The notes beneath the pieces were generated by a model. It was given only the letters and a program-made list of their open reading frames with translations. It was not told the origin of the DNA and searched no databases. 64,000 bases of DNA, taken from NCBI RefSeq assembly GCF_014637345.1, contig NZ_BMEX01000004.1, positions 186,001 to 250,000 on the forward strand. Reading direction: 5' to 3'. The DNA comes from Kroppenstedtia guangzhouensis. GTDB lineage: Bacteria; Bacillota; Bacilli; Thermoactinomycetales; DSM-45169. Position numbers and translations under genes: made by a program. How positions within the stretch are numbered: position 1 is the first letter of the stretch; every line of letters begins with the position of its first letter. Shown piece after piece: positions 44,824-52,702 of this stretch.

Positions 44824-44838
44824 ATAAGTATTCCTTAT
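44824..44838. promoter_or_regulatory. Candidate LysR-type operator
   Basis: ATAAGTATTCCTTAT is a 5-bp inverted repeat with five-base centre and contains the T-N11-A pattern recognised by LysR regulators. It lies 24 bp upstream of the lysR-type start codon. Confidence 0.55.
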
Positions 44839-45110
44839 GTCCAGAATAGCATAGATATTTATCGCTTTTTAATCATGTTGCGGAAACCTGTAACCGGAAC
44901 TTCCAAGACCCAAATCCCGATGATTCGTTATTCGCTGCATTTTGCGGCTAAGCTGACGGCCTCCGAGCCTTTGGAAAAAGACCTGTGATCTTTGACGAGG
45001 CATTCCAATGTCCGGTGGAGAATGGGTTGCCCTCATTTATCGGGGTGGACAGGTGATTGTTGCAGGCTGGAGCAGGATACTCCATCTTTGAATAACAGGT
45101 CTGTGATCCC
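44839..45110. other. Intergenic, nothing recognised
   Basis: No gene with a ribosome site and coding character is seen between the LysR operator region and the small remnant at 45111. Confidence 0.35.
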
Positions 45111-45260
45111 ATGCGACAGCTGGGATCCCGAGTGGACACCCGGGTGGGTGTTTCAGGCTACCGGGTGGACGTGGCAGTGATTCACCCTGAGGATCCGGAA
45201 GAAACCCTCGGAGATCTCATCGAAATCACCGATTTGGGCGATATCGGGGGTGTCTTCTAG
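45111..45260 (+). pseudogene. Possible remnant of a Vsr-like nuclease domain
   Basis: A 49-codon frame includes VDTRVGVSGYRVDVAVIHPE, which resembles the Vsr-like endonuclease end of large DUF4011-type SF1 helicases (pattern VGVSGYRIDLAV.HP..P). The normal continuation with the GIECDGA motif is missing and there is no convincing ribosome site. Probably a relic; it could also be chance resemblance. Confidence 0.3.
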
Positions 45261-45270
45261 TTATCTACAA

Positions 45271-46173
45271 TCATTCGCCTTTTAAAAAGTCCGGGTTCAT
45301 GAAGCTGGGATGGGGATATGTGTAGAATCCTTCTCCGGTTTCCCTTCCCAGTTTTCCTTTATCGATATACTCTGTTTTCAACAAGTCAGCCACCTTTTTA
45401 GATTCGGGATCACCTGTCTTTTCTGCTTTTGCCAGTGCGATATTATAAGCAGTCTTAAGTCCGACGACGTCCAAGATGGCAAAAGGACCCCGGGGAGCAC
45501 CTGTGGCGATCATCCATGTTTTATCGATGGTTTCTATATCCGCCACTTCTTTTGCCAAGAGCGACTGGGCAGCACTTAAAAAAGGAACCAGCAAGGAGTT
45601 CAAAATGTAGCCCGGCTGTTCTTTATGTAAAGCTAAAGGAACCATGCCAATCTGTTTTGCAAATTGAATCACCTCTTGGAACGCTTCCAGATCTGTTCTC
45701 GGGTGTTTCATGATTTCGGCTGTATTGTTCTTCCAAATCTCATTCGCGAAGTGCAAGGCCAAGAACTTCTCCGGTCGGCCGGTCGCGTCCGCGAACTGGC
45801 TGGGCAACAAGGTGGAGGAGTTCGTGGCGAATACGGTCTTTTCAGGAGCCACCTTGCCTAACTTCCTGTAAAATTCGGTTTTAATATCCGCTACTTCAGG
45901 AATCGCCTCAATCATGAGGTCAGCTTCTGCAACTGCCTCGGATAAATCACAAGTGAAGGAGATGCGGTCACAAGCCCTTTGAACCTCTTCCTCCGTGGCT
46001 CCCAGATCTTTTTGATAACGTGGCTTTAGATTCATGATTCTTTCTTTCGCACGTTCCAACGAATCATCATCAATGTCATACAGACACACGTTAAATCCTT
46101 TGAAAGCGGTCTGGTACGCAATCTGACTTCCCAGAACACCGCCGCCGGCAACGGTGATATGTTGATAATCCAT
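45271..46173 (-). CDS. 3-hydroxyacyl-CoA dehydrogenase family protein
   Basis: A 300-residue NAD-dependent enzyme of the HADH/3-hydroxybutyryl-CoA dehydrogenase family. The Rossmann motif AGGGVLGSQIA (residues 9-19), the acidic residue in YDID, catalytic TNSSTLLPS, LHFANEIWKNNTAEIM and the dimerisation domain (IDKTWMIATGAPRGPFAILDVVGL) are present. It is a short, one-module enzyme and acts in the cytosol. ATG start with AGGAGAA upstream. Monocistronic. The usual HxxE dyad reads LHFANE here, with His kept. Confidence 0.88.
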   Translation of the reverse strand: MDYQHITVAGGGVLGSQIAYQTAFKGFNVCLYDIDDDSLERAKERIMNLKPRYQKDLGATEEEVQRACDRISFTCDLSEAVAEADLMIEAIPEVADIKTEFYRKLGKVAPEKTVFATNSSTLLPSQFADATGRPEKFLALHFANEIWKNNTAEIMKHPRTDLEAFQEVIQFAKQIGMVPLALHKEQPGYILNSLLVPFLSAAQSLLAKEVADIETIDKTWMIATGAPRGPFAILDVVGLKTAYNIALAKAEKTGDPESKKVADLLKTEYIDKGKLGRETGEGFYTYPHPSFMNPDFLKGE

Positions 46174-46424
46174 GGCGATTCTCCTTTTAAACTTTTTGTT
46201 CTATCATGAGGAATGACTCTGACTTCTATGCATCAGGATGGAATACCTTCACTTTTTTGCAATATGGGTCTTACTCATATGGATGTCCTAATCTAAACGT
46301 TGCTTCCTATTCTAGTATCAGTTTATACTCATATGAGAAGTTCTACCGTTATAGAAACTTTTGTGCTGTACAGGCGATGACTTGGGGGTTGTCGCCTGTT
46401 TTATTCATGGAGGAGGGAAGAGAA
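46174..46424 (+). promoter_or_regulatory. Leader region with duplicated ACTCATATG and a terminator-like hairpin
   Basis: ACTCATATG occurs twice (near 46271 and 46328). A hairpin ACAGGCGA/TCGCCTGT at 46370-46399 is followed by TTTATT, directly before the ribosome site of the next gene. It could be a terminator of an unseen small transcript or an attenuator. No convincing gene lies in the leader, although the downstream frame stays open through it. Confidence 0.45.
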
Positions 46425-46943
46425 GTGGCGGAGACTGTGGAGAAGCGGTTTCGGCGGATGGAGCAGTATCTGGAGGGATTGGTGCAGGAGTTGGAAGCGT
46501 TGCAGTCGGAACTGCCCGGATTTGGGTATGAGATCCGCAATATCGGGATGAAGACCCATGAGGTGCAGCGGAATATTCAGTATCTACGTCGGAAGACCTC
46601 ACCACCGGGTGGGGGCTCCGATCCGAGGGTGACAGGATCAGGGGAGGAAGCCTCCCGGGATGCAAGAGAGATGGCCCGGGATTTGCACCGGTTTTTGAGT
46701 CAGTGCAAGGAATATATGGGTCAGATGGAAGAGGTGGATCCCTCCTTCGCATCATACCGGACTGACTTGCGCATCCTGTTCAACCAGGCCCAGGATCGGC
46801 TGCAACAGTATTGGGAGCGGGACGGGCAGGAGAGAAAAGAGCCTTTTATCCAACCGCTGGTTAAACACGACGACCGAAACCAAAAGGATCACTATGAGAT
46901 CCCCTCTTTTATGGAGATCACCAAGGGGATGGGAGAAGCGTAA
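46425..46943 (+). CDS. Hypothetical coiled-coil protein
   Basis: A 172-residue, highly charged protein with heptad-like patterns in residues 1-60 (KRFRRMEQYLEGLVQELEALQ) and 85-140 (ARDLHRFLSQCKEYMGQMEE), joined by a Gly/Ser/Pro-rich linker. No membrane segment or signal peptide. I chose GTG 46425, six bases after GGAGGGAAG; the open frame extends upstream through the leader hairpin without a better start. No family recognised. A perfect terminator follows. Confidence 0.65.
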   Translation: MAETVEKRFRRMEQYLEGLVQELEALQSELPGFGYEIRNIGMKTHEVQRNIQYLRRKTSPPGGGSDPRVTGSGEEASRDAREMARDLHRFLSQCKEYMGQMEEVDPSFASYRTDLRILFNQAQDRLQQYWERDGQERKEPFIQPLVKHDDRNQKDHYEIPSFMEITKGMGEA

Positions 46944-46979
46944 ACCGGGACAGTCGCTCAGACTGTCCCGGTTTGATTT
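46942..46979 (+). terminator. Intrinsic terminator, perfect 14-bp stem
   Basis: AAACCGGGACAGTC and GACTGTCCCGGTTT pair exactly around a five-base loop, followed by GATTT. It overlaps the stop codon of the coiled-coil gene. Confidence 0.85.
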
Positions 46980-47075
46980 GAGAGAAAAAGCCGGGTTTAA
47001 CCCAGCTAAAAGCTTGTCCTGATCCATGTCCGGCCTCACGATGAGGAAGAAATTGTTGACGAGAAGGGCCTGTTT

Positions 47076-48335
47076 TTATTGCAGTTCCATTTGAATTCGA
47101 TCTTTTAAGCACATGGCCAAATGGTACCAAGCTTGAACTCCTTTATCCTTGTATTCGTGTTGTTCAGCTAACTCCGCGGCTTTATGGAAATAACCGACTG
47201 CTTCTTCCAGCTGATCCTGAGCTGAATACAGGTTGCCCATGGTAAGGAACGCATCTGTCAGATAGGCTGTGCTTTGAAGTTTTTCTCCCTTGGTGATGGC
47301 CGTTTGCAGAGCTTCTTTGGCTGATTGCCATTGTTTTTTCTGTATGTTTAAGAGTCCCAGTTGTATGTAACCCCGAACCACCCGGCTGTCATCAACTTGA
47401 TTTTCGGCGACTTTCAGGGCGATGTTTAATGGAGTTTCCGCTTTTCCCCAATCTTTTTGATCCATATAGATACTGCCCAATACAACCCAATGATCATAGG
47501 TCATGGGGAAATGACGATTGAGGCTGGCCAGTTTCAGCCCTTCCCGGGCGACACGGGTCGCGTCTTCCAAGGCACCGCTTTTTCGCAGCAGTTCACTCTT
47601 CAGCCAATAAAATCCCAGGACCGTCTCCGCCTTCTGAACCCGGGGCAGTTCGTCCCATATATCTTCCACGATCCGCAGGGCTTCCACGACTCTCCCCAAT
47701 CGTTCCAGATAGGTTGCCTGATTTCGTAGCAGAATGTATTTTACAAAGTCCCGTTCGCCCTCTGGGTTCAAAGCAGCCAGCCCGCTTTTGGTGTATTGAA
47801 GCGCCCGCTCCAGATCGTTCTGAAAGTAGCTGCACAGGCTCAGGTCGTTAAAACTGTAAGCCTCGATGTTGGCATTGGCGGCGTAACCGCTCTGTTTGGA
47901 CAGTCGAATGGCATCCATCAGGGACCGTTCGGCTTTTGGGTACTTCTTCTGAAACAGGTGGATGGTTCCCTTTAACCAATAGTATTCCGGGGCATAGGGA
48001 TGATCATCTGACAGATCCAGTCGGTTTAAAGCCTTCAGTGCTTCAGCCCATTGTCCCATCCGTTTCAAGGATTCAATCGCATCCAATTCAAATTTCAAAT
48101 CGCTTAACTGTTCTTTTTCCCCCAGTATCAATTCAGGGATCTTTTCCAGGGAGATATTCAACTTGTCCAGTAGATAATCCACTTTATCCTGACGAACGTG
48201 AGAGACACCCCGCTCAATATTGCTGATGGTTGCCGGAGAAATTTTTTCATCCGCCAGATCTTCCAGCCGCTTTCCTTGTTATTTGCGTACCTTACGGATG
48301 ATTTCGCCGATTTCGCTTACTCCCATACCATACAT
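47076..48335 (-). pseudogene. HTH-TPR (RRNPP-type) regulator with nonsense codon in the HTH
   Basis: A close paralogue of the regulator at 19955-21262. From ATG 48335 the frame reads MYGMGVSEIGEIIRKVRK, then TAA, then GKRLEDLADEKISPATISNIE and a complete TPR domain to 47076. The TAA stands where the paralogue has Leu, a single-base change from TTA. A truncated TPR protein lacking the HTH could start at GTG 48182 but has no good ribosome site. No Phr-like peptide gene is found after its stop, unlike the intact paralogue. Likely an inactivated quorum-sensing regulator. Confidence 0.85.
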
Positions 48336-48459
48336 CCCCGCGTCCACTCCTTTCCAACTCTTCATGTTATTCTTATTTTATACTCTCTCAAGGAATTTGG
48401 AAATACAAAACTATCGTTTCCAATGGGAGAGTTTTATCGGAATCCTTCCGTTCAAACCC

Positions 48460-48489
48460 AAAAAAAGACCTCCTGCCTGTTGGGAGGTC
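48460..48489 (-). terminator. Intrinsic terminator of the symporter gene
   Basis: On the minus strand GACCTCC/GGAGGTC with a nine-base loop is followed by seven Ts, 14 bp after the symporter stop codon. Confidence 0.88.
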
Positions 48490-48503
48490 ATTTTGAGGTG
48501 TAT

Positions 48504-49823
48504 TTATACCGCTGCTGAGTTTAGTTCCAGCTCGTCTTCCTGATCGTTGTTGAAAGCGTCGCGGTCGAATTCGTCTTCGGAGTTGGCAACGACGAGAGAG
48601 GCGACGGTGTCGCCGGTGACGTTGACGGTGGTACGGGCCATGTCGAGGATGGCGTCGATGCCGAGGACCATGGCCATCCCCTCCACAGGCAAGCCCATGC
48701 TGGTGAGGACGACGGTGGTCATGATGGAGGCGGTGCCGGGGACGCCGGCGGTGCCGATGGAGGCCAGAGTGGCGGTGGTGACCAGGATCAGGTAGTCGGT
48801 GAGGCCCAGGTCCATCTGGAAGACGTTGGCCACGAAGATGGCGACGATGGCGGGGTAGAGACCGCCGCAGGCGTCCATGTTCATGGTGGCACCCAAGGGG
48901 GCGACAAAGCTGGAAATCTTCTCAGAGACCTTCACCCGGCTGGTCAGCGTTTTCAGGGTGACCGGGAGAGTTCCGTAACTGCTTCGGGTGGAGAAGGCGA
49001 CCACCATCACCGGCCAGATCTTTTTCAAAAAGCGGATCGGGTTCACCTTGGCCACAAAAGTGACCAGGCTGCCGTAGGTTACGACCAAGTGGATCAGGCA
49101 GGCGAGATAAACCGCGATCACCACCTCCATCAAGGGGAGCAGGGTGGAGAGTCCATGGATGGCGGCCACCTGGGTCAGAAGTCCGTAAACCCCGTAAGGC
49201 GTCAACTTCAGAACCATCTTGGTCACCCGGAAAATGACCCGGGAAAAGGATTCGATCAAGCGCTTTACCGGTTCGACGGAATCCGGATTGCGCCGGGATT
49301 CAATGGTGATGGCAATCCCGATCAGCATGGCGAAAAGGATCACTGGCAGAATCTTACCCTCGGCCGCATTGGCGATTGGATTGTCCGGAATCATGTCCAA
49401 AAACACCTGGGTGACGGGGGGGATCTCCCGGGCTTCACCGGGATCCTTCACATCGAAATCCATTCCGGCTCCAACATTGAAGGCATTTCCCACGAGAATG
49501 CCAATGATGCTGGCGATGACCGCTGTCACCAGAAACAGCCCGATGGTTTTGCCCCCGATCTTTCGCAGTTGGGCCGGGTCCTTGATGGTGGTAATGCTGG
49601 CGATGATCGCTGTCACCACCAGCGGGAGGACCAACATCTTGATCAGGTGGACAAAGGCATCCCCGAGGAAACCGACAATTTCAGCATCCTTTCCAAAGAG
49701 GGCTCCAACAGCCACCCCCAGCAGCATCGCCACCAGCACACGGATGCCAAAGCTCACTTTTTTGCGTTTCAGCCAGATGAGAAACAGGATCAGGGCGGCG
49801 GATACCGCCAAGCTGGTATACAA
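48504..49823 (-). CDS. tcyP: Dicarboxylate/amino acid:cation symporter, TcyP (cystine) type
   Basis: A 439-residue DAACS-family transporter with eight helices and two re-entrant loops. The N-terminal layout (a short first helix, KRKKVSFGIRVLVAMLLGVAVG) and motifs FSTRSSYGTLPVTL, LGATMNMDACGG and MARTTVNVTGD match TcyP (YhcL) L-cystine importers. TTG start at 49823, eight bases after GGGAGG; an in-frame extension to 49940 crosses the promoter and is not used. A good promoter lies 105 bp upstream. The symbol is by family resemblance. Confidence 0.88.
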   Translation of the reverse strand: MYTSLAVSAALILFLIWLKRKKVSFGIRVLVAMLLGVAVGALFGKDAEIVGFLGDAFVHLIKMLVLPLVVTAIIASITTIKDPAQLRKIGGKTIGLFLVTAVIASIIGILVGNAFNVGAGMDFDVKDPGEAREIPPVTQVFLDMIPDNPIANAAEGKILPVILFAMLIGIAITIESRRNPDSVEPVKRLIESFSRVIFRVTKMVLKLTPYGVYGLLTQVAAIHGLSTLLPLMEVVIAVYLACLIHLVVTYGSLVTFVAKVNPIRFLKKIWPVMVVAFSTRSSYGTLPVTLKTLTSRVKVSEKISSFVAPLGATMNMDACGGLYPAIVAIFVANVFQMDLGLTDYLILVTTATLASIGTAGVPGTASIMTTVVLTSMGLPVEGMAMVLGIDAILDMARTTVNVTGDTVASLVVANSEDEFDRDAFNNDQEDELELNSAAV

Positions 49824-49927
49824 TGTTCCAACCTCCCGAAATAAAATGGGTCTGCCGATATATATCATGAATGGGAGTCCAAACCATAAGACTCCTCTCA
49901 TTAATTCATATCGGGATAGTAGGTATA

Positions 49928-49956
49928 ATATTAGACCCAATCCCAGGATTCGTCAA
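49928..49956 (-). promoter_or_regulatory. Sigma-A promoter of the symporter gene
   Basis: On the minus strand TTGACG (49951-49956), a 17-bp spacer and TAATAT (49928-49933). The transcript would have a leader of about 100 bases; no riboswitch fold was recognised in it. Confidence 0.7.
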
Positions 49957-50084
49957 CCATTCTTTTGCAAGACTTGGTTGTTCCAGAGAAAAAGGTTTCA
50001 TGTAGCCCCCTTTCGATATTGCATGGACCGGAAAACCGGGTAAATCCGGATTGTGATCCGAAGCGGATCGAGAAAAAGTGATGC

Positions 50085-50115
50085 AAAAACCCGGTGCTGA
50101 AATGAGCACCGGGTT
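50085..50115 (-). terminator. Intrinsic terminator
   Basis: AACCCGGTGCT and AGCACCGGGTT pair perfectly (11 bp, six-base loop); on the minus strand five Ts follow. Ends the rearranged DUF4153 operon. Confidence 0.88.
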
Positions 50116-50137
50116 GTGTTGGGAAGGAGGGTGGGGA

Positions 50138-50740
50138 TCACTGGAGCGCCTCCCGTGCCTGCTGATTGGACAGGTTCCAGGCTTGCCAGCGCAGTTCCTG
50201 TTTGCTGTTCAATCCCTTCCGGGTTTGATCGAGTCCGGTGAGGAGCCAGTTGCGATCCGCCTCCTCGAGGTCGGGATTTTCAACCAGTTGCAGCAGAAGG
50301 GGGACCGCATCGGGGGAGAGCTCACCCAGATAATGGGGATCGATTTTCCCTGTCTTTTTCCACCGTTGAATGTTCTTGTCGGCGAACCAGTGATCTATGT
50401 TTGCGAAATTGAGGGCCAGATACAGGGTGAGTGCAATCCCCAGGTACGGCAGCCACAGGGAGAACCGCCTCCGCCAGATGCCGAACAGAGTGACCAGGGT
50501 CAACAGGAGCAGCAGCACCATGAAAGCATGGGCAAAAACCCGGAGGTAGGTGTACCCGTATATTTCCTCATACAGGGACAGGTGCAGGTGGGCGGAGGCC
50601 AGCATGACACTGCTGAATCCCACCAGCAGGCTGAGGAGTATCTGCACCAGCCGGAGGAGTCCCGGATGGGGCGGATCACCAACAGGATGCCGAAATTGAT
50701 CGAGGTCACGATCATCAGTTCCGCAAATCCCCACCTTGGG
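50138..50740 (-). pseudogene. DUF4153-type membrane protein, C-terminal part
   Basis: The frame encodes the C-terminal membrane domain of a DUF4153/DUF4173 protein: FGILLVIRPIRDSSG, then after a frame change near 50660 LVQILLSLLVGFSSVMLASAH, EEIYGYTYLRVFAHAFMVLL and a soluble tail (HWFADKNIQRW...). Its natural N-terminal half is not joined to it but lies next door on the opposite strand. The upstream open frame on this strand (50740-50980) is antisense to that inverted segment and not coding. Confidence 0.75.
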
Positions 50741-51078
50741 GAGCGGGATCTTAAAAGGAAAACAGCGCCGTGTCGCCTTCCGGGTGGGTTTCGGCTTGCT
50801 GGCCGCCGTTCCGTTGCTCGTGATTATCATTCCCTTGCTGGGGACGGCGGACGAGGTGTTTGGGCAGATGCTGTTGGACCTTCCGGACACCCTTGCTCCC
50901 TTCAACCTCTGGGAGACCCTGTTTCGGGCGGTGAAGGTCCTGCTGGTCACCTGTTCCTCTTTGCTTTCACCTGCGGCCACCTCACGCCCCGAACCGGGAA
51001 GGAAGAGATGAAAGCTCCCCGGGAGGAGAAAGAAAAGAAGGAAGCCTTCCTCTCTCTCGACCCGGTGACTGCGCCCAC
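50717..51078 (+). pseudogene. Inverted middle segment of the DUF4153 gene
   Basis: On the plus strand the sequence reads RVAFRVGFGLLAAVPLLVIIIPLLGTADEVF...NLWETLFRAVKVLLV, then, after a frame change near 50948, LFLFAFTCGHLTPR and LSLDPVTAPTV. These are the middle parts of a DUF4153 protein and should precede the C-terminal part found on the minus strand. The segment has therefore been inverted relative to its gene. It has no start or ribosome site of its own. Confidence 0.7.
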
Positions 51079-51472
51079 AGTCCGGTGTACAGCAGAATCA
51101 ACACCTGGGGATATTGGGCCACCGCCGACCAGCCTGCCTTGAGCAAATGAATGGAGGTGGACCGGCACAGGTAGACGAACAAAGATCCCGCCAGGAAAAG
51201 GAGCAGATTTCCGGCCACGATCCGGAGGACGGCCAGACGCATGGTCATCTCCGGTCGAGTGTCGAACTGTAGGGCCAAGTCTTCAGGATCGCCGATTTCC
51301 TCCAGCAGCCGTCCCAGGGTTTCATCCGGGTCCATGCCTGCCATGTCCGGTTCCGCCAGTTTTTCGTCCAGGTGAAGTTCGTATTCAAGCAGAATCTCCT
51401 TCCGGCCCCGGACGCTCTCAGTGCCTGTTCCAAGCGGCGAAGGTAGACTTTCTTGGCCGGATGCATCTTCAT
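51079..51472 (-). pseudogene. HAAS/DUF1700-like signalling domain protein, frameshifted
   Basis: Starts at ATG 51472 in an ATGA overlap with the padR stop: MKMHPAKKVYLRRLEQALR. A one-base loss near 51415 then moves KEILLEYELHLDEKLAE...DPDETLGRLLEEIGDPEDLALQF into another frame, followed by two membrane helices (IVAGNLLLFLAGSLFVYL). The reading ends at the inversion junction near 51078. HAAS proteins partner PadR repressors in Bacillota operons. Not functional as it stands. Confidence 0.75.
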
Positions 51473-51798
51473 GTGCTCTCCCCCAGCACCCGATCGATCA
51501 CCGAGACGAAGGAGCGCCACTCCCGTGTTTTCTCCCGGAGCAGGGCCTCTCCCTCCGCCGTGACCCGATAGTACTTGCGTGCTGGCATTCCGGTCTGCTG
51601 TTGCCAGAAGGATTCGATAAACCCTTTCTGCTCTAGTTTGTGAAGGGCGGGATACAACGTTCCTTCCTTGATCGTCAACTCCCGGTTGCTCTTCTTTTCC
51701 ATCTCCTTTGCCATTTCGTAACCGTACATCGGCCGTTTGCTTACTAGGTGCAACAGGAGCAGAGAGGTGCTCCCCTTGACCAGTTCCCTGTCATACAT
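51469..51798 (-). CDS. PadR-family transcriptional regulator
   Basis: A 109-residue winged-helix repressor. The PadR core is clear: GSTSLLLLHLVSKRPMYGYEMAKEM, KEGTLYPALHKLEQKGFIES and ARKYYRVTAEGEALL. ATG 51798 follows AAAGGTGGGA; the upstream frame lacks support. PadR genes of this type head operons with HAAS and DUF4153-like membrane proteins, exactly the remnants found downstream. It probably represses its own promoter. The repressor looks intact although its operon partners are broken. Confidence 0.9.
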   Translation of the reverse strand: MYDRELVKGSTSLLLLHLVSKRPMYGYEMAKEMEKKSNRELTIKEGTLYPALHKLEQKGFIESFWQQQTGMPARKYYRVTAEGEALLREKTREWRSFVSVIDRVLGEST

Positions 51799-51958
51799 CC
51801 GGCTCCCACCTTTCATATCTAGGTACATAGAAATTCTATGTATATGGTTTAGAAAAAAGATTACACCATTTTGAATGAGGTGACAAGGTCTACTTTGCAT
51901 TTGTATAAACCAATCCCGACCTGCACAGGATACGGATATTCTGTTCGGAGGAGTGAGA

Positions 51959-52237
51959 ATGATGCAGGAGAGACGACAAGAGTACCAGTTGACCAGTGTG
52001 GATCAGGCGTTGATGGATGAGTTGGCAGGCCGGGTGCGGGATTGTTATCGGCAGATGACGGAGATCGCCTTGCGTGCGATGGAAGACGGAAGGGAGTCCG
52101 AACACCGGGATATTTCCGCTGCTGAAGGGGAGACTGATCCTTTTCACGATGAGGAAGTCCGGTGGTGGATGGGGCCCGGCCGGGAGCTGTGTTATCGCAA
52201 AGACGGTGGAAAGGTGATCGTTCGCCCCGCCCGTTGA
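51959..52237 (+). CDS. Hypothetical small protein
   Basis: A 92-residue acidic protein with no recognised domain; Tyr/Arg-rich N-terminus (MMQERRQEYQLTSVDQALMDELAGRVRD, helical) and a C-terminal VRWWMGPGRELCYRKDGGKVIVRPA that looks like a short beta segment. ATG 51959 has GGAGGAG at seven bases. It lies alone between padR and the copper cluster. Function unknown. Confidence 0.55.
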   Translation: MMQERRQEYQLTSVDQALMDELAGRVRDCYRQMTEIALRAMEDGRESEHRDISAAEGETDPFHDEEVRWWMGPGRELCYRKDGGKVIVRPAR

Positions 52238-52343
52238 TTGAAGGACGCGTTTTCCGAGGCAGGACAGTAACGTCAGCGGGAAGCGATCATCTGCTGACTT
52301 CATTTCGAAACGACTCGATTGGCGATTTTTATTCATTTTGGGC

Positions 52344-52373
52344 TTTACATACCCTGGCAGGGTATTGTATATT
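52344..52373 (+). promoter_or_regulatory. Promoter of copZ
   Basis: TTTACA (52344-52349), an 18-bp spacer and TATATT (52368-52373). The first CsoR-type box fills the spacer, so repressor binding would block polymerase. Confidence 0.65.
52349..52365. promoter_or_regulatory. CsoR-type operator 1
   Basis: ATACCCTGGCAGGGTAT is a near-perfect palindrome with the TACCC...GGGTA arms of copper-responsive CsoR boxes. Overlaps the copZ promoter spacer. Confidence 0.8.
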
Positions 52374-52388
52374 GGGTTTGGCGGTGAT

Positions 52389-52405
52389 ATACCCACTGTG
52401 GGTAT
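52389..52405. promoter_or_regulatory. CsoR-type operator 2
   Basis: ATACCCACTGTGGGTAT, a second CsoR-type box downstream of the promoter and 20 bp before the copZ start codon. Confidence 0.78.
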
Positions 52406-52424
52406 AACAAAGGAGGAAAAATAA

Positions 52425-52625
52425 ATGAAACAGACGATATTACATGTGAAAGGGATGTCCTGTGGTCATTGCGTCGATTCCGTCGAGGGCGCCCTGAAGC
52501 GGATCGGGGCGAAAGGGACGGTCGATTTGGAAGCCGGGACAGTCCAGGTCGCCTATGACGAGGATCGAGTGACGTTGGAACAAGTGAAAGAAGCCATCGA
52601 AGATCAAGGGTATGACGTTGCGTGA
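52425..52625 (+). CDS. copZ: Copper chaperone CopZ
   Basis: A 66-residue single heavy-metal-associated domain with GMSCGHC (residues 10-16), the Cu(I)-binding MxCxxC motif. It carries Cu(I) in the cytosol to the CopA ATPase. ATG follows AAAGGAGG. Under control of two CsoR-type boxes; a small hairpin after it partly separates it from copA. Confidence 0.95.
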   Translation: MKQTILHVKGMSCGHCVDSVEGALKRIGAKGTVDLEAGTVQVAYDEDRVTLEQVKEAIEDQGYDVA

Positions 52626-52633
52626 AGAGGATG

Positions 52634-52655
52634 AGCCGCTTAAAGCGGCTATCTT
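52634..52655 (+). terminator. Hairpin between copZ and copA
   Basis: AGCCGCT/AGCGGCT stem with a three-base loop followed by ATCTTTT; probably an attenuating terminator after copZ. Confidence 0.6.
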
Positions 52656-52667
52656 TTCCTTTTGAAT

Positions 52668-52684
52668 ATACCCTGTAAGGGTAT
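52668..52684. promoter_or_regulatory. CsoR-type operator 3, upstream of copA
   Basis: ATACCCTGTAAGGGTAT, a third box between the copZ terminator and the copA start, suggesting separate copper control of copA. Confidence 0.75.
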
Positions 52685-52702
52685 TTAAGCAAGGTGATAA
52701 AG

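Noticed and set aside
51905-51920. AAACCAATCCCGACC as a further copy of the dispersed repeat
   Set aside because: Only about 14 bases match; the terminal repeats and inner stem are absent.
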